This document shows, piece by piece, positions 27,369 to 36,447 of a stretch of 64,000 nt of DNA; position 1 is the first letter of the stretch, and each line of letters starts with the position of its first letter. Below the pieces are notes generated by a model. That model made no database searches. It was given only the letters and a program-made list of their open reading frames with translations, and was not told the DNA's origin. The DNA is from Nocardioides solisilvae (GTDB taxonomy: Bacteria > Actinomycetota > Actinomycetes > Propionibacteriales > Nocardioidaceae): assembly GCF_003194625.1 (NCBI RefSeq), contig NZ_QHKX01000001.1:186001-250000 (forward strand). Direction: 5' to 3'. A program made the translations under genes and the position numbers.

Positions 27369-28181
27369 TCAGCCGCAGTTGCGCTCGTGCACCATCCGCA
27401 GGCCCTGCACCGTCAGCCACGGCGCGTGGGCCGTGAAGCACCCGCACTCGTCGAGCACCAGCGGCGCGAGGTGGCCGGTGGCCACGACCTGCACGTCGGA
27501 CGGCGCGACGCCCAGCTCGGCGACCATCCGGGCGACCATCCCCTCGACCTGGGCGGCGACGCCGAAGAGCATCCCCGACTGGAGCGCTTCGACGGTGTTC
27601 TTCGCGATCACGTGGCGCGGCCGCTTCAGCTCGACCCGGCGCAGCTGCGCGCCGCGGCGGCCGAGCGCCTCGAGCGAGATCTCGATGCCGGGGGCGATCG
27701 CGCCACCGACGTAGGCACCCGCGGCGTTGACGACGTCGAAGGTGGTGGCGGTCCCGAAGTCGACCACGATGGCCGGGCCGCCGTAGGTGCGCGCGGCCGC
27801 GAGCGCGTTGACGATCCGGTCGGTCCCCACCTCGCGGGGGTTGTCCATCAGCACCGGGATCCCGGTGCGCACGCCGGGCTCCACGACCACCGCGTCGAGG
27901 TCGGCGAAGTGGGTGGCGATCATCTCCCGCCACTCCGCGAGCACGGCGGGGACGGTGGCGCAGACCGCGACGCCCGACAACCCCGCGGCGTGCTCGGTGT
28001 CGGCGAGCAGGCCGCGGACCAGCACGGCCCACTCGTCGCTGGTGCGCCGCTCGTCGGTGGCCACCCGCCAGTGGGCGACCACCTCGTCGCCGACCAGGAG
28101 GCCCAGGACGGTGCTGCTGTTGCCGATGTCGGCGGCCAGCAGGGTCCTCGCGCCCGGCTCGGCCACGCCCGGACGGTTCAC
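27369..28181 (-). CDS. coaX: Type III pantothenate kinase
   Basis: CoaX phosphorylates pantothenate in the first step of coenzyme A synthesis and, unlike CoaA, is not feedback-inhibited. The ASKHA-fold signs are LLAADIGNSSTVLGLL (phosphate loop), DNPREVGTDRIVNALAA, and VDFGTATTFDVV (aspartate-containing loop). Length is 270 residues. GTG at 28181 overlaps the nadC stop (GTGA). It is the last gene of a coupled cofactor operon with panC and panD, whose product it uses. Confidence 0.95.
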   Translation of the reverse strand: MNRPGVAEPGARTLLAADIGNSSTVLGLLVGDEVVAHWRVATDERRTSDEWAVLVRGLLADTEHAAGLSGVAVCATVPAVLAEWREMIATHFADLDAVVVEPGVRTGIPVLMDNPREVGTDRIVNALAAARTYGGPAIVVDFGTATTFDVVNAAGAYVGGAIAPGIEISLEALGRRGAQLRRVELKRPRHVIAKNTVEALQSGMLFGVAAQVEGMVARMVAELGVAPSDVQVVATGHLAPLVLDECGCFTAHAPWLTVQGLRMVHERNCG

Positions 28182-29098
28182 GTCAGGTCCAGCCCGAGGT
28201 CGAAGACCGTCACCGAGTGGGTGAGCGCCCCGACGGAGATGAAGTCGACGCCGGTCTCCGCGACCTCGCGGGCCCGCGCCAGGGTCAGCCCGCCGGAGGC
28301 CTCCAGCTCGACGCCGCCCCCGGCCGGGTGGGCGTCGCGGAGCCGCACGGCCTCGGCCATCGTCGCCGTCGTCATGTTGTCGAGCAGCACGCGGTCGCAG
28401 CCCTCGTCGAGCAGCTCGACGAGCTCCTCGAGCCGGGTCACCTCGACCTCGACCGGCAGCCCCGGGAACGCCTCGCGCACGGCGCGCAGCGCCGGGACGA
28501 CGCCGCCCGCCGCCACCACGTGGTTGTCCTTGACCATCGCCATGTCGCAGAGGCTGAACCGGTGGTTGACCCCGCCGCCGCAGCGGACGGCGTACTTCTG
28601 CAGCGCCCGCCAGCCCGGCAGCGTCTTGCGGGTGTCGAGCACCCGGGCACCGGTGCCGGCGAGCGCCTCCACCCAGTGCGAGGTCGCGGTCGCCACCCCG
28701 GAGAGGTGGCTGGCGAGGTTGAGCGCGGTCCGCTCGGCGGTGAGCAGGCCGCGGGTCGGGCCGCTGACGGTCATCACCCGGTCGCCGGGGGCGACGCGGG
28801 TCCCGTCGGGCACCCGGTCGGCGATGGTGACGTCGTCGCCCATCACCACCGCGAAGACGGCGGCGGCCACCCCGAGCCCGGCGACCACCCCGGCCTCGCG
28901 GGCGTTGATCCCGGCGGTGCCGCGCTGGTCGGCCGGGATGGTGGCGACGCTCGTGGTGTCCACGCCGCCGTCGGGGAGGTCCTCGTCGAGGCCGGCCAGG
29001 ACGAGGCGGCGGACCGCGTCGGGGTCGAGGCCGGCGACCCACAGCTCGCCGGCGAGGTCGTCGGGGAGCGCGTCGGGGGCGGCGTACGTCGGGTTCAT
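28178..29098 (-). CDS. nadC: Nicotinate-nucleotide pyrophosphorylase (quinolinate phosphoribosyltransferase)
   Basis: NadC converts quinolinate and PRPP to nicotinate mononucleotide. Family signs are LNLASHLSGVAT, DTRKTLPGWRALQKYAVRCGGGVNHR, and VEVEVTRLEEL followed by LLDNMTTA. Length is 306 residues, with an N-terminal extension of about 20 residues. It overlaps nadB upstream (ATGA) and coaX downstream (GTGA). No nadA is in this window. Confidence 0.95.
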   Translation of the reverse strand: MNPTYAAPDALPDDLAGELWVAGLDPDAVRRLVLAGLDEDLPDGGVDTTSVATIPADQRGTAGINAREAGVVAGLGVAAAVFAVVMGDDVTIADRVPDGTRVAPGDRVMTVSGPTRGLLTAERTALNLASHLSGVATATSHWVEALAGTGARVLDTRKTLPGWRALQKYAVRCGGGVNHRFSLCDMAMVKDNHVVAAGGVVPALRAVREAFPGLPVEVEVTRLEELVELLDEGCDRVLLDNMTTATMAEAVRLRDAHPAGGGVELEASGGLTLARAREVAETGVDFISVGALTHSVTVFDLGLDLT

Positions 29099-30762
29099 GC
29101 GGGGCTCCCGTCGGTCGGGTCGGTCGAGGGCGCAGGCGTCCACCGGGCGCGCAGCCCGCCGTCCTCCAGCCACGCGTCGACGTGGCCGGCGACCTCGGGG
29201 TCGCGGCCGGGGAAGTCCTCGCGCCAGTGGGAGCCGCGGGTCTCGGTGCGCAGCCGGGCGGCCTCGGCGAGCGCCGCGCTGACGGTGAGCAGGTTGGTGG
29301 TCTCCCACGCGTCGACCCCGGGCTCGGCGGGGGCGGCGAGGCCGTCGGCGGCGAGCCGCTCGATCTCGGCCAGGGCCGCGCGCAGCCCGTCCTCGTGGCG
29401 CAGCACCCCCACGTGCAGGGTCATCAGCTCCTGCAGGCGGGCGCGGACCCCGCCGGGGACCAGCGCCGGCGTCGCCGCCGGGGTCACCGGCTCGGCCCAG
29501 CCGCGCAGCTCGCCGGGCAGCACCTCGGCGATCCGCCGGGAGAAGACGAGCCCCTCCAGCAGGGAGTTGGAGGCCAGCCGGTTGGCGCCGTGCACCCCGG
29601 AGCAGGCCACCTCGCCGGTGGCGTAGAGGCCGGGGACGCCGGTGCGGCCGTGGAGGTCGGTGGCGACCCCGCCGGAGGCGTAGTGCTGGGCGGGCGCGAC
29701 CGGGATCAGGTCGGTGACGGGGTCGACGCCGTGCGAGCGGCAGGTGGCGAGGATCGTCGGGAAGCGACGCTCCCAGAACTCGGCCCCCAGGTGCCGGGCG
29801 TCGAGCCACATGTGGGGCCGGCCGGTCTCGAGCATCCGCCGGGTGATCGCCTTGGCCACCACGTCGCGGGGGGCGAGGTCGGCGAGCTCGTGGACGCCGG
29901 CCATCAGCCGCGTCCCCTCCCAGTCGACCAGGAAGGCGCCCTCGCCGCGGACCGCCTCGGAGATCAGCGGCTGCTGGCCCTGCGAGTCGGCCCCGAGCCA
30001 CATCACGGTCGGGTGGAACTGGACGAACTCCAGGTCACGGGCCACCGCGCCGGCGCGCAGCGCGAGCGCGGTGCCGTCGCCGGTGGCCACCGCGGGGTTG
30101 GTCGAGGCCGAGAAGACCTGGCCCAGCCCGCCGCTGGCCAGCACGACTGCCCGGGCGTGGACGGCGCCCACCCCGTCGCGCTGTCCCTCGCCGAGCACGT
30201 GGAGGGTCAGGCCGGCGACCCCGCCCTCGGCGTCGAGCAGCAGGTCGACGGCGAGCGCGTGCTGGACCACCTCGATCTGCGGGGCCCGCTCCACGGCGGC
30301 GATCAGCGCGCGCTGGATCTCGGCGCCGGTGGCGTCGCCGCCGGCGTGCGCGATCCGGTCGCGCAGGTGGCCGCCCTCCCGGGTCAGGCTCAGCTCGCCG
30401 TCGGGGTGGTGGTCGAACTCGGTGCCGAGCGCGATCAGCTCGTGCACGGCGGCCGGTCCCTCGGTCACGAGCACCCGGACCGCCTCGACGTCGCAGGCGC
30501 CGGCGCCCGCGACCAGGGTGTCCCGCTCGTGCTGCGCCGGGGTGTCCCCCGGCCCGAGCGCCGCGGCGATCCCGCCCTGGGCCCACTGGGTGGAGCCGGC
30601 GTGCAGCACGTCCTTGGTGACCACCAGGACCCGCAGGTCGGGGTCGGCGGCGTCGATCCGCAGGGCCGCCGTCAGTCCGGCGATCCCCGACCCGACGACG
30701 ACGACGTCGGCCCGGGTGGTCCACCCCGGCTCGGGGGCGACCAGGCGGGACGGCAGCCGCAC
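29095..30762 (-). CDS. nadB: L-aspartate oxidase
   Basis: NadB oxidises aspartate to iminoaspartate with FAD, starting NAD synthesis. The FAD-binding loop VVVGSGIAGLTAALR is near the N-terminus. The family segments STQWAQGGIAAALGPGDTP and ASGGVATDLHGRTGVPGLYATGEVAC, with HGANRLASNSLLEGLVFSRR, are clear. Length is 555 residues. The GTG start lies 1 base after the panD stop, and the stop overlaps nadC. Both NadB and PanD consume aspartate. Confidence 0.95.
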   Translation of the reverse strand: MRLPSRLVAPEPGWTTRADVVVVGSGIAGLTAALRIDAADPDLRVLVVTKDVLHAGSTQWAQGGIAAALGPGDTPAQHERDTLVAGAGACDVEAVRVLVTEGPAAVHELIALGTEFDHHPDGELSLTREGGHLRDRIAHAGGDATGAEIQRALIAAVERAPQIEVVQHALAVDLLLDAEGGVAGLTLHVLGEGQRDGVGAVHARAVVLASGGLGQVFSASTNPAVATGDGTALALRAGAVARDLEFVQFHPTVMWLGADSQGQQPLISEAVRGEGAFLVDWEGTRLMAGVHELADLAPRDVVAKAITRRMLETGRPHMWLDARHLGAEFWERRFPTILATCRSHGVDPVTDLIPVAPAQHYASGGVATDLHGRTGVPGLYATGEVACSGVHGANRLASNSLLEGLVFSRRIAEVLPGELRGWAEPVTPAATPALVPGGVRARLQELMTLHVGVLRHEDGLRAALAEIERLAADGLAAPAEPGVDAWETTNLLTVSAALAEAARLRTETRGSHWREDFPGRDPEVAGHVDAWLEDGGLRARWTPAPSTDPTDGSPA

Positions 30763-30763
30763 C

Positions 30764-31180
30764 TCAGCGACCGATCAGGTCGCCGCGCTGCAGCGACGGG
30801 TCGCCGAAGGTCTCGGCGGGGTCGAAGCCGGTGGCCAGCACCTTGTTGTCGGCGTCGACGAAGACGACGCTCGGCTGGAACTCCTTGGCCTCGGCGGTCT
30901 CCATCTGGCCGTAGCCGATGAGGATGACGAGGTCGCCCGGGTGCACCAGGCGCGCGGCGGCGCCGTTGATCCCGATGATCCCGGAGCCGCGCTCGCCGGC
31001 GATCGTGTAGGTCTCGAGGCGGGCGCCGTTGTCGATGTCGACGATGTGCACCAGCTCGCCCGGCAGCAGGTCGGCCGCGTCGAGGAGGTCCTCGTCGACG
31101 GTGACCGAGCCGACGTAGTGCAGGTCGGCCTGGGTGACCGTCGCGCGGTGGATCTTGCTCTTCATCATGGTGCGCAGCAT
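30764..31180 (-). CDS. panD: Aspartate 1-decarboxylase
   Basis: PanD makes beta-alanine from aspartate using a pyruvoyl group formed by self-cleavage. The cleavage site is visible as Y-V-G-S in [13 protein letters not shown], where the serine becomes the pyruvoyl. Downstream [22 protein letters not shown] and the C-terminal VVFVDADNK are typical. Length is 138 residues. Its ATG overlaps the panC stop (TGATG). It supplies beta-alanine to PanC. Confidence 0.96.
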   Translation of the reverse strand: MLRTMMKSKIHRATVTQADLHYVGSVTVDEDLLDAADLLPGELVHIVDIDNGARLETYTIAGERGSGIIGINGAAARLVHPGDLVILIGYGQMETAEAKEFQPSVVFVDADNKVLATGFDPAETFGDPSLQRGDLIGR

Positions 31181-32103
31181 CAGAGGTCTCCTTCGGTGGC
31201 GCGTGGTTCCCGGCGGGCGCCGAGGGTGAGGGGCATGTTGTCGATGAGCCGCGTGGTGCCCACGCGCGCGGCGACGAGGATCCGGGCCTCCGTGCTCTCG
31301 GGCACGGGACCGGCGGGGAGGGGACGCAGGTCGGGGAGCCGCAGCTCCAGGTAGTCGAGGTCGACGCCGTGGGCCTGCCGGAGCTCGGCGCGGGCCGCCT
31401 CCAGCGCCACGTCGGGGCCCCAGTGGGCGGCCTCGCGGGCGGCCACGAGCACCCGGTGCAGGGCCGCCGCGCGGAACCGCTGCTCGGGGTCGAGGTAGCG
31501 GTTGCGGCTGCTCAGGGCCAGCCCGTCGGCCTCGCGGACGGTCTCGGCCCCGACCACCTCCACCCCGAGGCAGAGGTTGGTCGCCATCTGCGTGATCAGC
31601 ACGAGCTGCTGGTAGTCCTTCTGGCCGAAGACCGCGAGGTCGGGGCGGACCAGGCCGAAGAGCTTGGCCACCACGGTGAGGACGCCCCGGAAGTGGGTGG
31701 GCCGGGTGACGCCCTCGAGCTCGGCGGCCAGGGGGCCCGGGTCGACGGTGACCTGCTCGTCGGTGCGACCGGCCTCGACGCCGCCGGGGTAGACCTCCTC
31801 GGCGGTCGGCGCGAAGACGACGTCGACGCCCTCCCCCGCGCAGACCTCGAGGTCGGCGTCCAGGGTCCGGGGGTAGCGGTCGAGGTCCTCGCCCGGGGCG
31901 AACTGGAGCGGGTTCACGAAGACGCTCACCACGACGCGGCCCTCGGGGCCGACGCGGCGCCGGGCCTCGCGGACCAGGCTGGCGTGCCCCTCGTGCAGCG
32001 CACCCATCGTGGGGACCAGCGCGACCCGGCCGCGCTCCCCCGGGGCGCCGAGGGAGGCGACCAGCTCCTCGCGCGAGTGCGCGAGCGTCACGGGGGCGCT
32101 CAT
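31180..32103 (-). CDS. panC: Pantothenate synthetase
   Basis: PanC joins pantoate and beta-alanine with ATP. The cytidylyltransferase HIGH-like motif HEGHASLV follows [13 protein letters not shown], then [22 protein letters not shown] and [10 protein letters not shown] (a KMSKS-like loop). Length is 307 residues. The ATG start overlaps the DUF2520 gene stop (ATGA) and its stop overlaps panD. Confidence 0.96.
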   Translation of the reverse strand: MSAPVTLAHSREELVASLGAPGERGRVALVPTMGALHEGHASLVREARRRVGPEGRVVVSVFVNPLQFAPGEDLDRYPRTLDADLEVCAGEGVDVVFAPTAEEVYPGGVEAGRTDEQVTVDPGPLAAELEGVTRPTHFRGVLTVVAKLFGLVRPDLAVFGQKDYQQLVLITQMATNLCLGVEVVGAETVREADGLALSSRNRYLDPEQRFRAAALHRVLVAAREAAHWGPDVALEAARAELRQAHGVDLDYLELRLPDLRPLPAGPVPESTEARILVAARVGTTRLIDNMPLTLGARREPRATEGDL

Positions 32104-33026
32104 CTGGCCGGGCGGCGCTCGTCGGGGCGCAGCACGCCGGTGACGGCGACGCCGCGGGCCGCGGCGTCGAGCAGCTCGAGGATCCGGGCGGCCCGGATGG
32201 GCAGCACCCGGCCGTCGGTGACCACCCGGCCGAGCGTGGCGCGGCCCAGGGCGACGTACGACGGCACCGTCTGCGGGGCGTTCGCCTGCAGGTCGACGAG
32301 GTGGGCGGCGACCGTCTGCACGTCCCCGCGGACGATCGGGCCGGTGAGCGCGGCGTCGCCGGCGTCGAGCGCGTTGTCGAGGGCGGCGGTGAGCAGCGGG
32401 CGCAGGATCGCCGCCGGCTCGTCGGCCCCGGAGGCGGCCAGCATCTCCATCGCCTCGGCGACGAGGGTGACCAGGTGGTTGGCGCCGTGCGCCAGGCCGG
32501 CGTGGTAGAGCGTCCGCTTCTCCTCGGGCACCCAGATCCGGCGGGCGCCGAGGTCGGCGACGAGTCGCTCGACGAGCGGGCGCTCGTCGGGACCGGCGGT
32601 CGCCCCGAGGACGCAGCCGGCGAGCCGGGGCAGGTCGATGGCGGTGCCGGTGAAGGTCATCGCCGGGTGCAGCGCGACCGGCCGGGCGCCGACGGCCGCG
32701 GCCGGGGCGAGCACGGCCAGGCCGTGCCGGCCGGAGGTGTGCACGACGTGCTGGCCCGCGCGGAGGGCGCCGCTGTCGGCCAGGGTGGTGACGACGTTGC
32801 CGAGCATGTCGTCGGGGACGGTGAGCAGCAGCAGGTCGCAGGCGCGCGCCACGGCGGTCGGCTTGGCGACCGGGACGCCGGGGAGCAGCTGCTCGACGCG
32901 GGCGCGGGAGGCGTCCGACTCGGCGGCGGCGGCGACCACGTCGTGGCCGGCGGCGCGCAGCGCGGCGGAGAGGACGGCGCCGACGCGACCTGCGCCGACC
33001 ACGCCCACCCGGAGGGTGGCGTTCAT
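32100..33026 (-). CDS. Rossmann-like / DUF2520 domain protein
   Basis: The 308-residue protein has an N-terminal NAD(P)-binding fold ([24 protein letters not shown]) and a C-terminal DUF2520 helical domain ([25 protein letters not shown]). The order resembles ketopantoate reductase and ProC-type oxidoreductases. It is commonly found just before panC in actinobacteria, so a pantothenate-related reductase role, perhaps as a pantoate-forming enzyme, is plausible but unproven. GAGAGGTCC precedes the ATG. It heads the coupled cofactor operon. Confidence 0.85.
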   Translation of the reverse strand: MNATLRVGVVGAGRVGAVLSAALRAAGHDVVAAAAESDASRARVEQLLPGVPVAKPTAVARACDLLLLTVPDDMLGNVVTTLADSGALRAGQHVVHTSGRHGLAVLAPAAAVGARPVALHPAMTFTGTAIDLPRLAGCVLGATAGPDERPLVERLVADLGARRIWVPEEKRTLYHAGLAHGANHLVTLVAEAMEMLAASGADEPAAILRPLLTAALDNALDAGDAALTGPIVRGDVQTVAAHLVDLQANAPQTVPSYVALGRATLGRVVTDGRVLPIRAARILELLDAAARGVAVTGVLRPDERRPAR

Positions 33027-33175
33027 GGGGTGGACCTCTCGTTTCAGTCCCGCCGACCACTCCTCCGCTCGCGCGGTGGAGCCGGTACGGGTACCAGACG
33101 ATGTGGCTCGTGCTGCTCTTTTCAACGACGAGGTTACGTCCCTGCTTCCCCCGTGTGAACAGACCGGGGTGTGAC

Positions 33176-34111
33176 CTAGCCCACGGCGTGCGCCGGGTCG
33201 TCCACCACGAAGGGCCGCGGGGCCCGGGGCAGCCAGGCGTGGGTGACGTGGTCGACCACGTGGACGCCGTCGGGGGCGACGATCTCGACGACCCCCTCGG
33301 GCACCGTCCCCTCCTGCAGCGCGTTCCACACGGTCCACTCCCGCCGCTTGCGGCGGTTGCGCAGGCTCGTGGCGAAGGAGGCCGGGTCGGTCCAGTGGGC
33401 GAACTCGTCGCCGTCGAGCCACTTCAGCTCCACGCAGAGCCCCTGCGGGAGGGCGAACATCTCGAACCGCTCCGGGGTGGTCCGGATCTCCCACTCGGGC
33501 GCCTTGGAGTAGACGAAGTCGGGCCCCATCGGGAAGCCCCACTCCTCGATGTTGCGCAGGCCGAGGTCGAGGAAGGCGCGCCGCTCGGACTCGACGTACA
33601 GCCCGTGGCGGGGGAAGCGGATCACGGCGTCGGTGCTGCCCACCTGCCACGACAGGTCGGCCATCGAGACCTCCCCCTCGGTGGTGAGCACCATGTCGCC
33701 GTCCCACTTCCAGCTGTAGCGGGTCCGGACGTGGGCGAAGCACCAGTTGTAGAAGTAGGCGAGGGAGTGGACCGAGCGCTCGGGCACCGCGAGGTGCTCC
33801 GCACCGGCCCGGGCGACGTCGAACGGGTAGTGCTCGAGCGTCAGCCGGTCGGCGTGGCCGGCCTCGCGGGCGACCCGCAGGGCCTCCTCGCCGGTGCCGT
33901 CGGTCGAGTTGTTGTCGACCACCAGCACGTGGTCGACCGCGCGCAGCAGCGGGGGCAGCACGAACCGCAGCCCGGGCGCCTCGTCCTTGACCCGCAGCAC
34001 CGCGGTGGCGCCGCGCCGCAGCCCGCCGGGACGCCGCCACGGCCAGGTGATGTCGTAGTCGGTGTGTCCCTCGAGGTTGGCGATGCCGTCGCCCCGACCG
34101 ATCGGGATCAC
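33176..34111 (-). CDS. Glycosyltransferase family 2-like protein
   Basis: The 311-residue protein carries HVLVVDNNSTDGTGEEALRVA, a GT-A nucleotide-sugar binding element, and KWDGDMVLT, where D-G-D could be the metal motif. Two aromatic-rich stretches follow. The acceptor and sugar are unknown. GTG at 34111 overlaps the sulfotransferase stop (GTGA), so the two enzymes probably act together on one envelope glycan. Annotation as a GT2 is by motif only. Confidence 0.75.
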   Translation of the reverse strand: MIPIGRGDGIANLEGHTDYDITWPWRRPGGLRRGATAVLRVKDEAPGLRFVLPPLLRAVDHVLVVDNNSTDGTGEEALRVAREAGHADRLTLEHYPFDVARAGAEHLAVPERSVHSLAYFYNWCFAHVRTRYSWKWDGDMVLTTEGEVSMADLSWQVGSTDAVIRFPRHGLYVESERRAFLDLGLRNIEEWGFPMGPDFVYSKAPEWEIRTTPERFEMFALPQGLCVELKWLDGDEFAHWTDPASFATSLRNRRKRREWTVWNALQEGTVPEGVVEIVAPDGVHVVDHVTHAWLPRAPRPFVVDDPAHAVG

Positions 34112-35223
34112 GGCTGGCCCGGGGTCCGCTCGCGGCCGAGCGCCCGCCGGACGCCCCGGCGCACCGACGGCGGGATCTTGGCCCGCACCTCGTGCGGCAC
34201 CAGCTCGGCGAGACCGGGGCGCTCGTCGCGCGCCGCCGCGGCGTCCTCGCGGGCCTGCGCCACGCGGGCGGCGACCACCGACGACTTCGAGATCGCCTCG
34301 GACTCCTCGTAGAGCGACGTGTAGGCGTCGCGCAGCTGGTCGAGGGTGACGTGCGCCTGCGGCGTGTCGCCCCCCTCGTCGGCCAGCCCGTCGAGCACCG
34401 ACCAGGTCTCGGCGACCAGCTCGTGCAGCCGGGGCGGGAGGGAGAGGTCGTCGAGGGTGGTGGTGACCCGGCGCAGGCTGGGGTCGATGAACCGGTGCAC
34501 CTCGCGGATCTGGTCGCTGCGGGTGTGGATCACCGACTGCACGTCGAGGTGCCGGCCCAGCGCCGTCGTGGTCCGCACCCAGTCGCTCAGCAGGTCCTCG
34601 TAGCGGACGAAGACGCGCCCGCCCCCGACGTGGGAGCCGCTCAGCGACTCGCGGGTGGCCTTCTCGGTGTGCAGCAGCATGTTGAGCCAGCTGGCCGCCA
34701 GGTGGGCCGAGCCGAGCTTGTTGGCGTAGTACTTCTGCTTGCTGCCGACCACCTCGGCGGGCGGTCGGAGCATCGTGGCGAAGACGGGGGTCGCGCCGGT
34801 GCGGATCGCGGCGACCCGCCACAGGCCGAGGAACCAGCTGAGCCGCGGGTCCTTGACGACGAGCTCCGGGTGCTCGGCGAAGTGGGTCTCCAGCCAGTCG
34901 GAGACGCGGATCCGGGCCGGCTCGCGGCTGGAGATCCGGCCCGTCTCGAACCACGCGGCCGGGCGGGAGTCGCTGACCTGCACCCCGGCCTCGCGGAGCC
35001 ACTCGTCGTGGACGTCGACGGCCCACCGCGGCTCGCCGAACCCCTTCGGGTTGGACGCGTCGGCCTCGACCTCGGGCTGGGGCACGTGCATGCCCAGCAG
35101 GCTGAGGATCCCCGCCAGCGTGCTGGTCCCGCTGCGACCGGCCCCGGCGACGAAGAGGACCTTCCGGGGCACGCCCTCGGGGTTCAGCTCGTCGATGGCA
35201 CGGGCACGGGCTTCTCCAGTCAC
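34108..35223 (-). CDS. PAPS-dependent sulfotransferase family protein
   Basis: The 371-residue protein begins its core with VLFVAGAGRSGTSTLAGIL, the 5'-phosphosulfate binding loop. A later LVVKDPRLSWFLGLW and TMLRPPAEVVGSKQKYY fit the 3'-phosphate region. A helical C-terminal extension ends in a basic RRGVRRALGRER. It should transfer sulfate to a glycan or lipid; the acceptor is unknown. The GTG start has TAGGCT 8 bases upstream. It heads a two-gene unit with the glycosyltransferase. Confidence 0.8.
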   Translation of the reverse strand: MTGEARARAIDELNPEGVPRKVLFVAGAGRSGTSTLAGILSLLGMHVPQPEVEADASNPKGFGEPRWAVDVHDEWLREAGVQVSDSRPAAWFETGRISSREPARIRVSDWLETHFAEHPELVVKDPRLSWFLGLWRVAAIRTGATPVFATMLRPPAEVVGSKQKYYANKLGSAHLAASWLNMLLHTEKATRESLSGSHVGGGRVFVRYEDLLSDWVRTTTALGRHLDVQSVIHTRSDQIREVHRFIDPSLRRVTTTLDDLSLPPRLHELVAETWSVLDGLADEGGDTPQAHVTLDQLRDAYTSLYEESEAISKSSVVAARVAQAREDAAAARDERPGLAELVPHEVRAKIPPSVRRGVRRALGRERTPGQP

Positions 35224-35267
35224 GGTCGGTGAGCCTATCCGAGGAGGCCGCTGGTTACCCTCGCCGC

Positions 35268-36413
35268 ATGAGGTGGAGGCTGCGGGGTCGCCGGCGCGAG
35301 CCCCTCGTCGGCGTCGTGGTGCCGGCGTACGGCGTCGAGCAGTGGCTGCCGGAGGCCCTGGCCAGCCTCACCCACCAGGAGCACACGGCGTGGCGGGCGG
35401 TCGTCGTCGACGACGGCTCCCCCGACCGCACGGGCGAGATCGCCGAGGAGCTCGCCCGCGGCGACGACCGGATCCGCGTGCTGCACACCGACAACGGCGG
35501 CCTCGGGGCCGCCCGCAACCGCGGGGTCGCGGCGCTGCTGGCCGACGGCCCGACGGTCGACCACCTCGGCTTCCTCGACTCCGACGACGTCCTGCCGCCG
35601 CGGGCGCTGGCCGACCTGGTCGGGTCGCTGGAGGCCAGCGGCTCCGACTTCGCGGTCGGCTCCGTGCTGCGCTGGGAGGCCCCGCCGCCGCAGGGCGCCG
35701 GGCTCCACGAGCCGCCTTGGGTACGACGCCTGCACACCCCGCCGCGGACCGGCGCCCGGATCGCCGACCACCCCGAGGTGCTCGGCGACGTCTTCGCCTG
35801 GAACAAGCTCTTCCGGCGCTCCTTCTGGGAGGCGGCCGACCTCTCCTGGCCGGAGCGGATCCGCTACGAGGACCAGCCGACGACCACCCGGGCCTATCTG
35901 GCCGGCACCTTCGACGTCCTGGCCGAGCCGGTCTACCACTGGCGGATCCGCTCCGACGGCTCCTCGATCACCCAGCAGCGCAGCTCGGTGGAGGACCTCG
36001 TGGACCGGTGGGAGACCAAGCGGATGGCGCTGGCGTCCGTGCGCACCCACGGTGACCCGCGGGTGACCGAGGTCTTCGTCGACCGGGTGCTCCCCGGCGA
36101 CCTGTGGCGCTACTTCGAGCTGGTGCCCGGCTGCTCCGACGCGTGGTGGCGGCTGCTGCGCGACGGCGTCCTGGAGCTCTGGGGCGGGCGCTCCCTGGTG
36201 CACTCGGGCCTCCCGCCCGTGCACCGGCTCTGCGGGTACCTCGTGGAGCGGGACCGGCGCGAGGAGGCGGCCGCGCTGATGACCTGGGTGGCGACGCTCC
36301 CAGGCCCCGTTCCGCGGAGCCCCGACGGGGAGCGGCTCGCGGTGCCCGCCGACGTCGTCCGCCCGGGCACCCTGCCCGACGAGGCCCTGGCGGTCCGCCC
36401 GCACGAGCGCTGA
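35268..36413 (+). CDS. Glycosyltransferase family 2
   Basis: This 381-residue enzyme shows a standard GT-A start: VGVVVPAYGVEQWLPEALASLTHQ, then VVVDDGSPDRTGEIAEEL and FLDSDDVLPP with the D-x-D metal motif. The later AWNKLFRRSFWEAADLSWPERIRYEDQP is typical of teichoic-acid-like or capsule glycosyltransferases. TACCCT lies 6 bases before the ATG. It is divergent from the sulfotransferase and likely belongs to the same envelope locus. Sugar and acceptor unknown. Confidence 0.88.
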   Translation: MRWRLRGRRREPLVGVVVPAYGVEQWLPEALASLTHQEHTAWRAVVVDDGSPDRTGEIAEELARGDDRIRVLHTDNGGLGAARNRGVAALLADGPTVDHLGFLDSDDVLPPRALADLVGSLEASGSDFAVGSVLRWEAPPPQGAGLHEPPWVRRLHTPPRTGARIADHPEVLGDVFAWNKLFRRSFWEAADLSWPERIRYEDQPTTTRAYLAGTFDVLAEPVYHWRIRSDGSSITQQRSSVEDLVDRWETKRMALASVRTHGDPRVTEVFVDRVLPGDLWRYFELVPGCSDAWWRLLRDGVLELWGGRSLVHSGLPPVHRLCGYLVERDRREEAAALMTWVATLPGPVPRSPDGERLAVPADVVRPGTLPDEALAVRPHER

Positions 36414-36447
36414 GCGAGGTGTCGGCCCCCTGCTCTACCGTTGCGCT

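Noticed and set aside
27226..27714. A plus-strand frame reading through the lsr2 upstream repeat
   Set aside because: The repeat period of 11 rotates the frame, and the rest is antisense to coaX.
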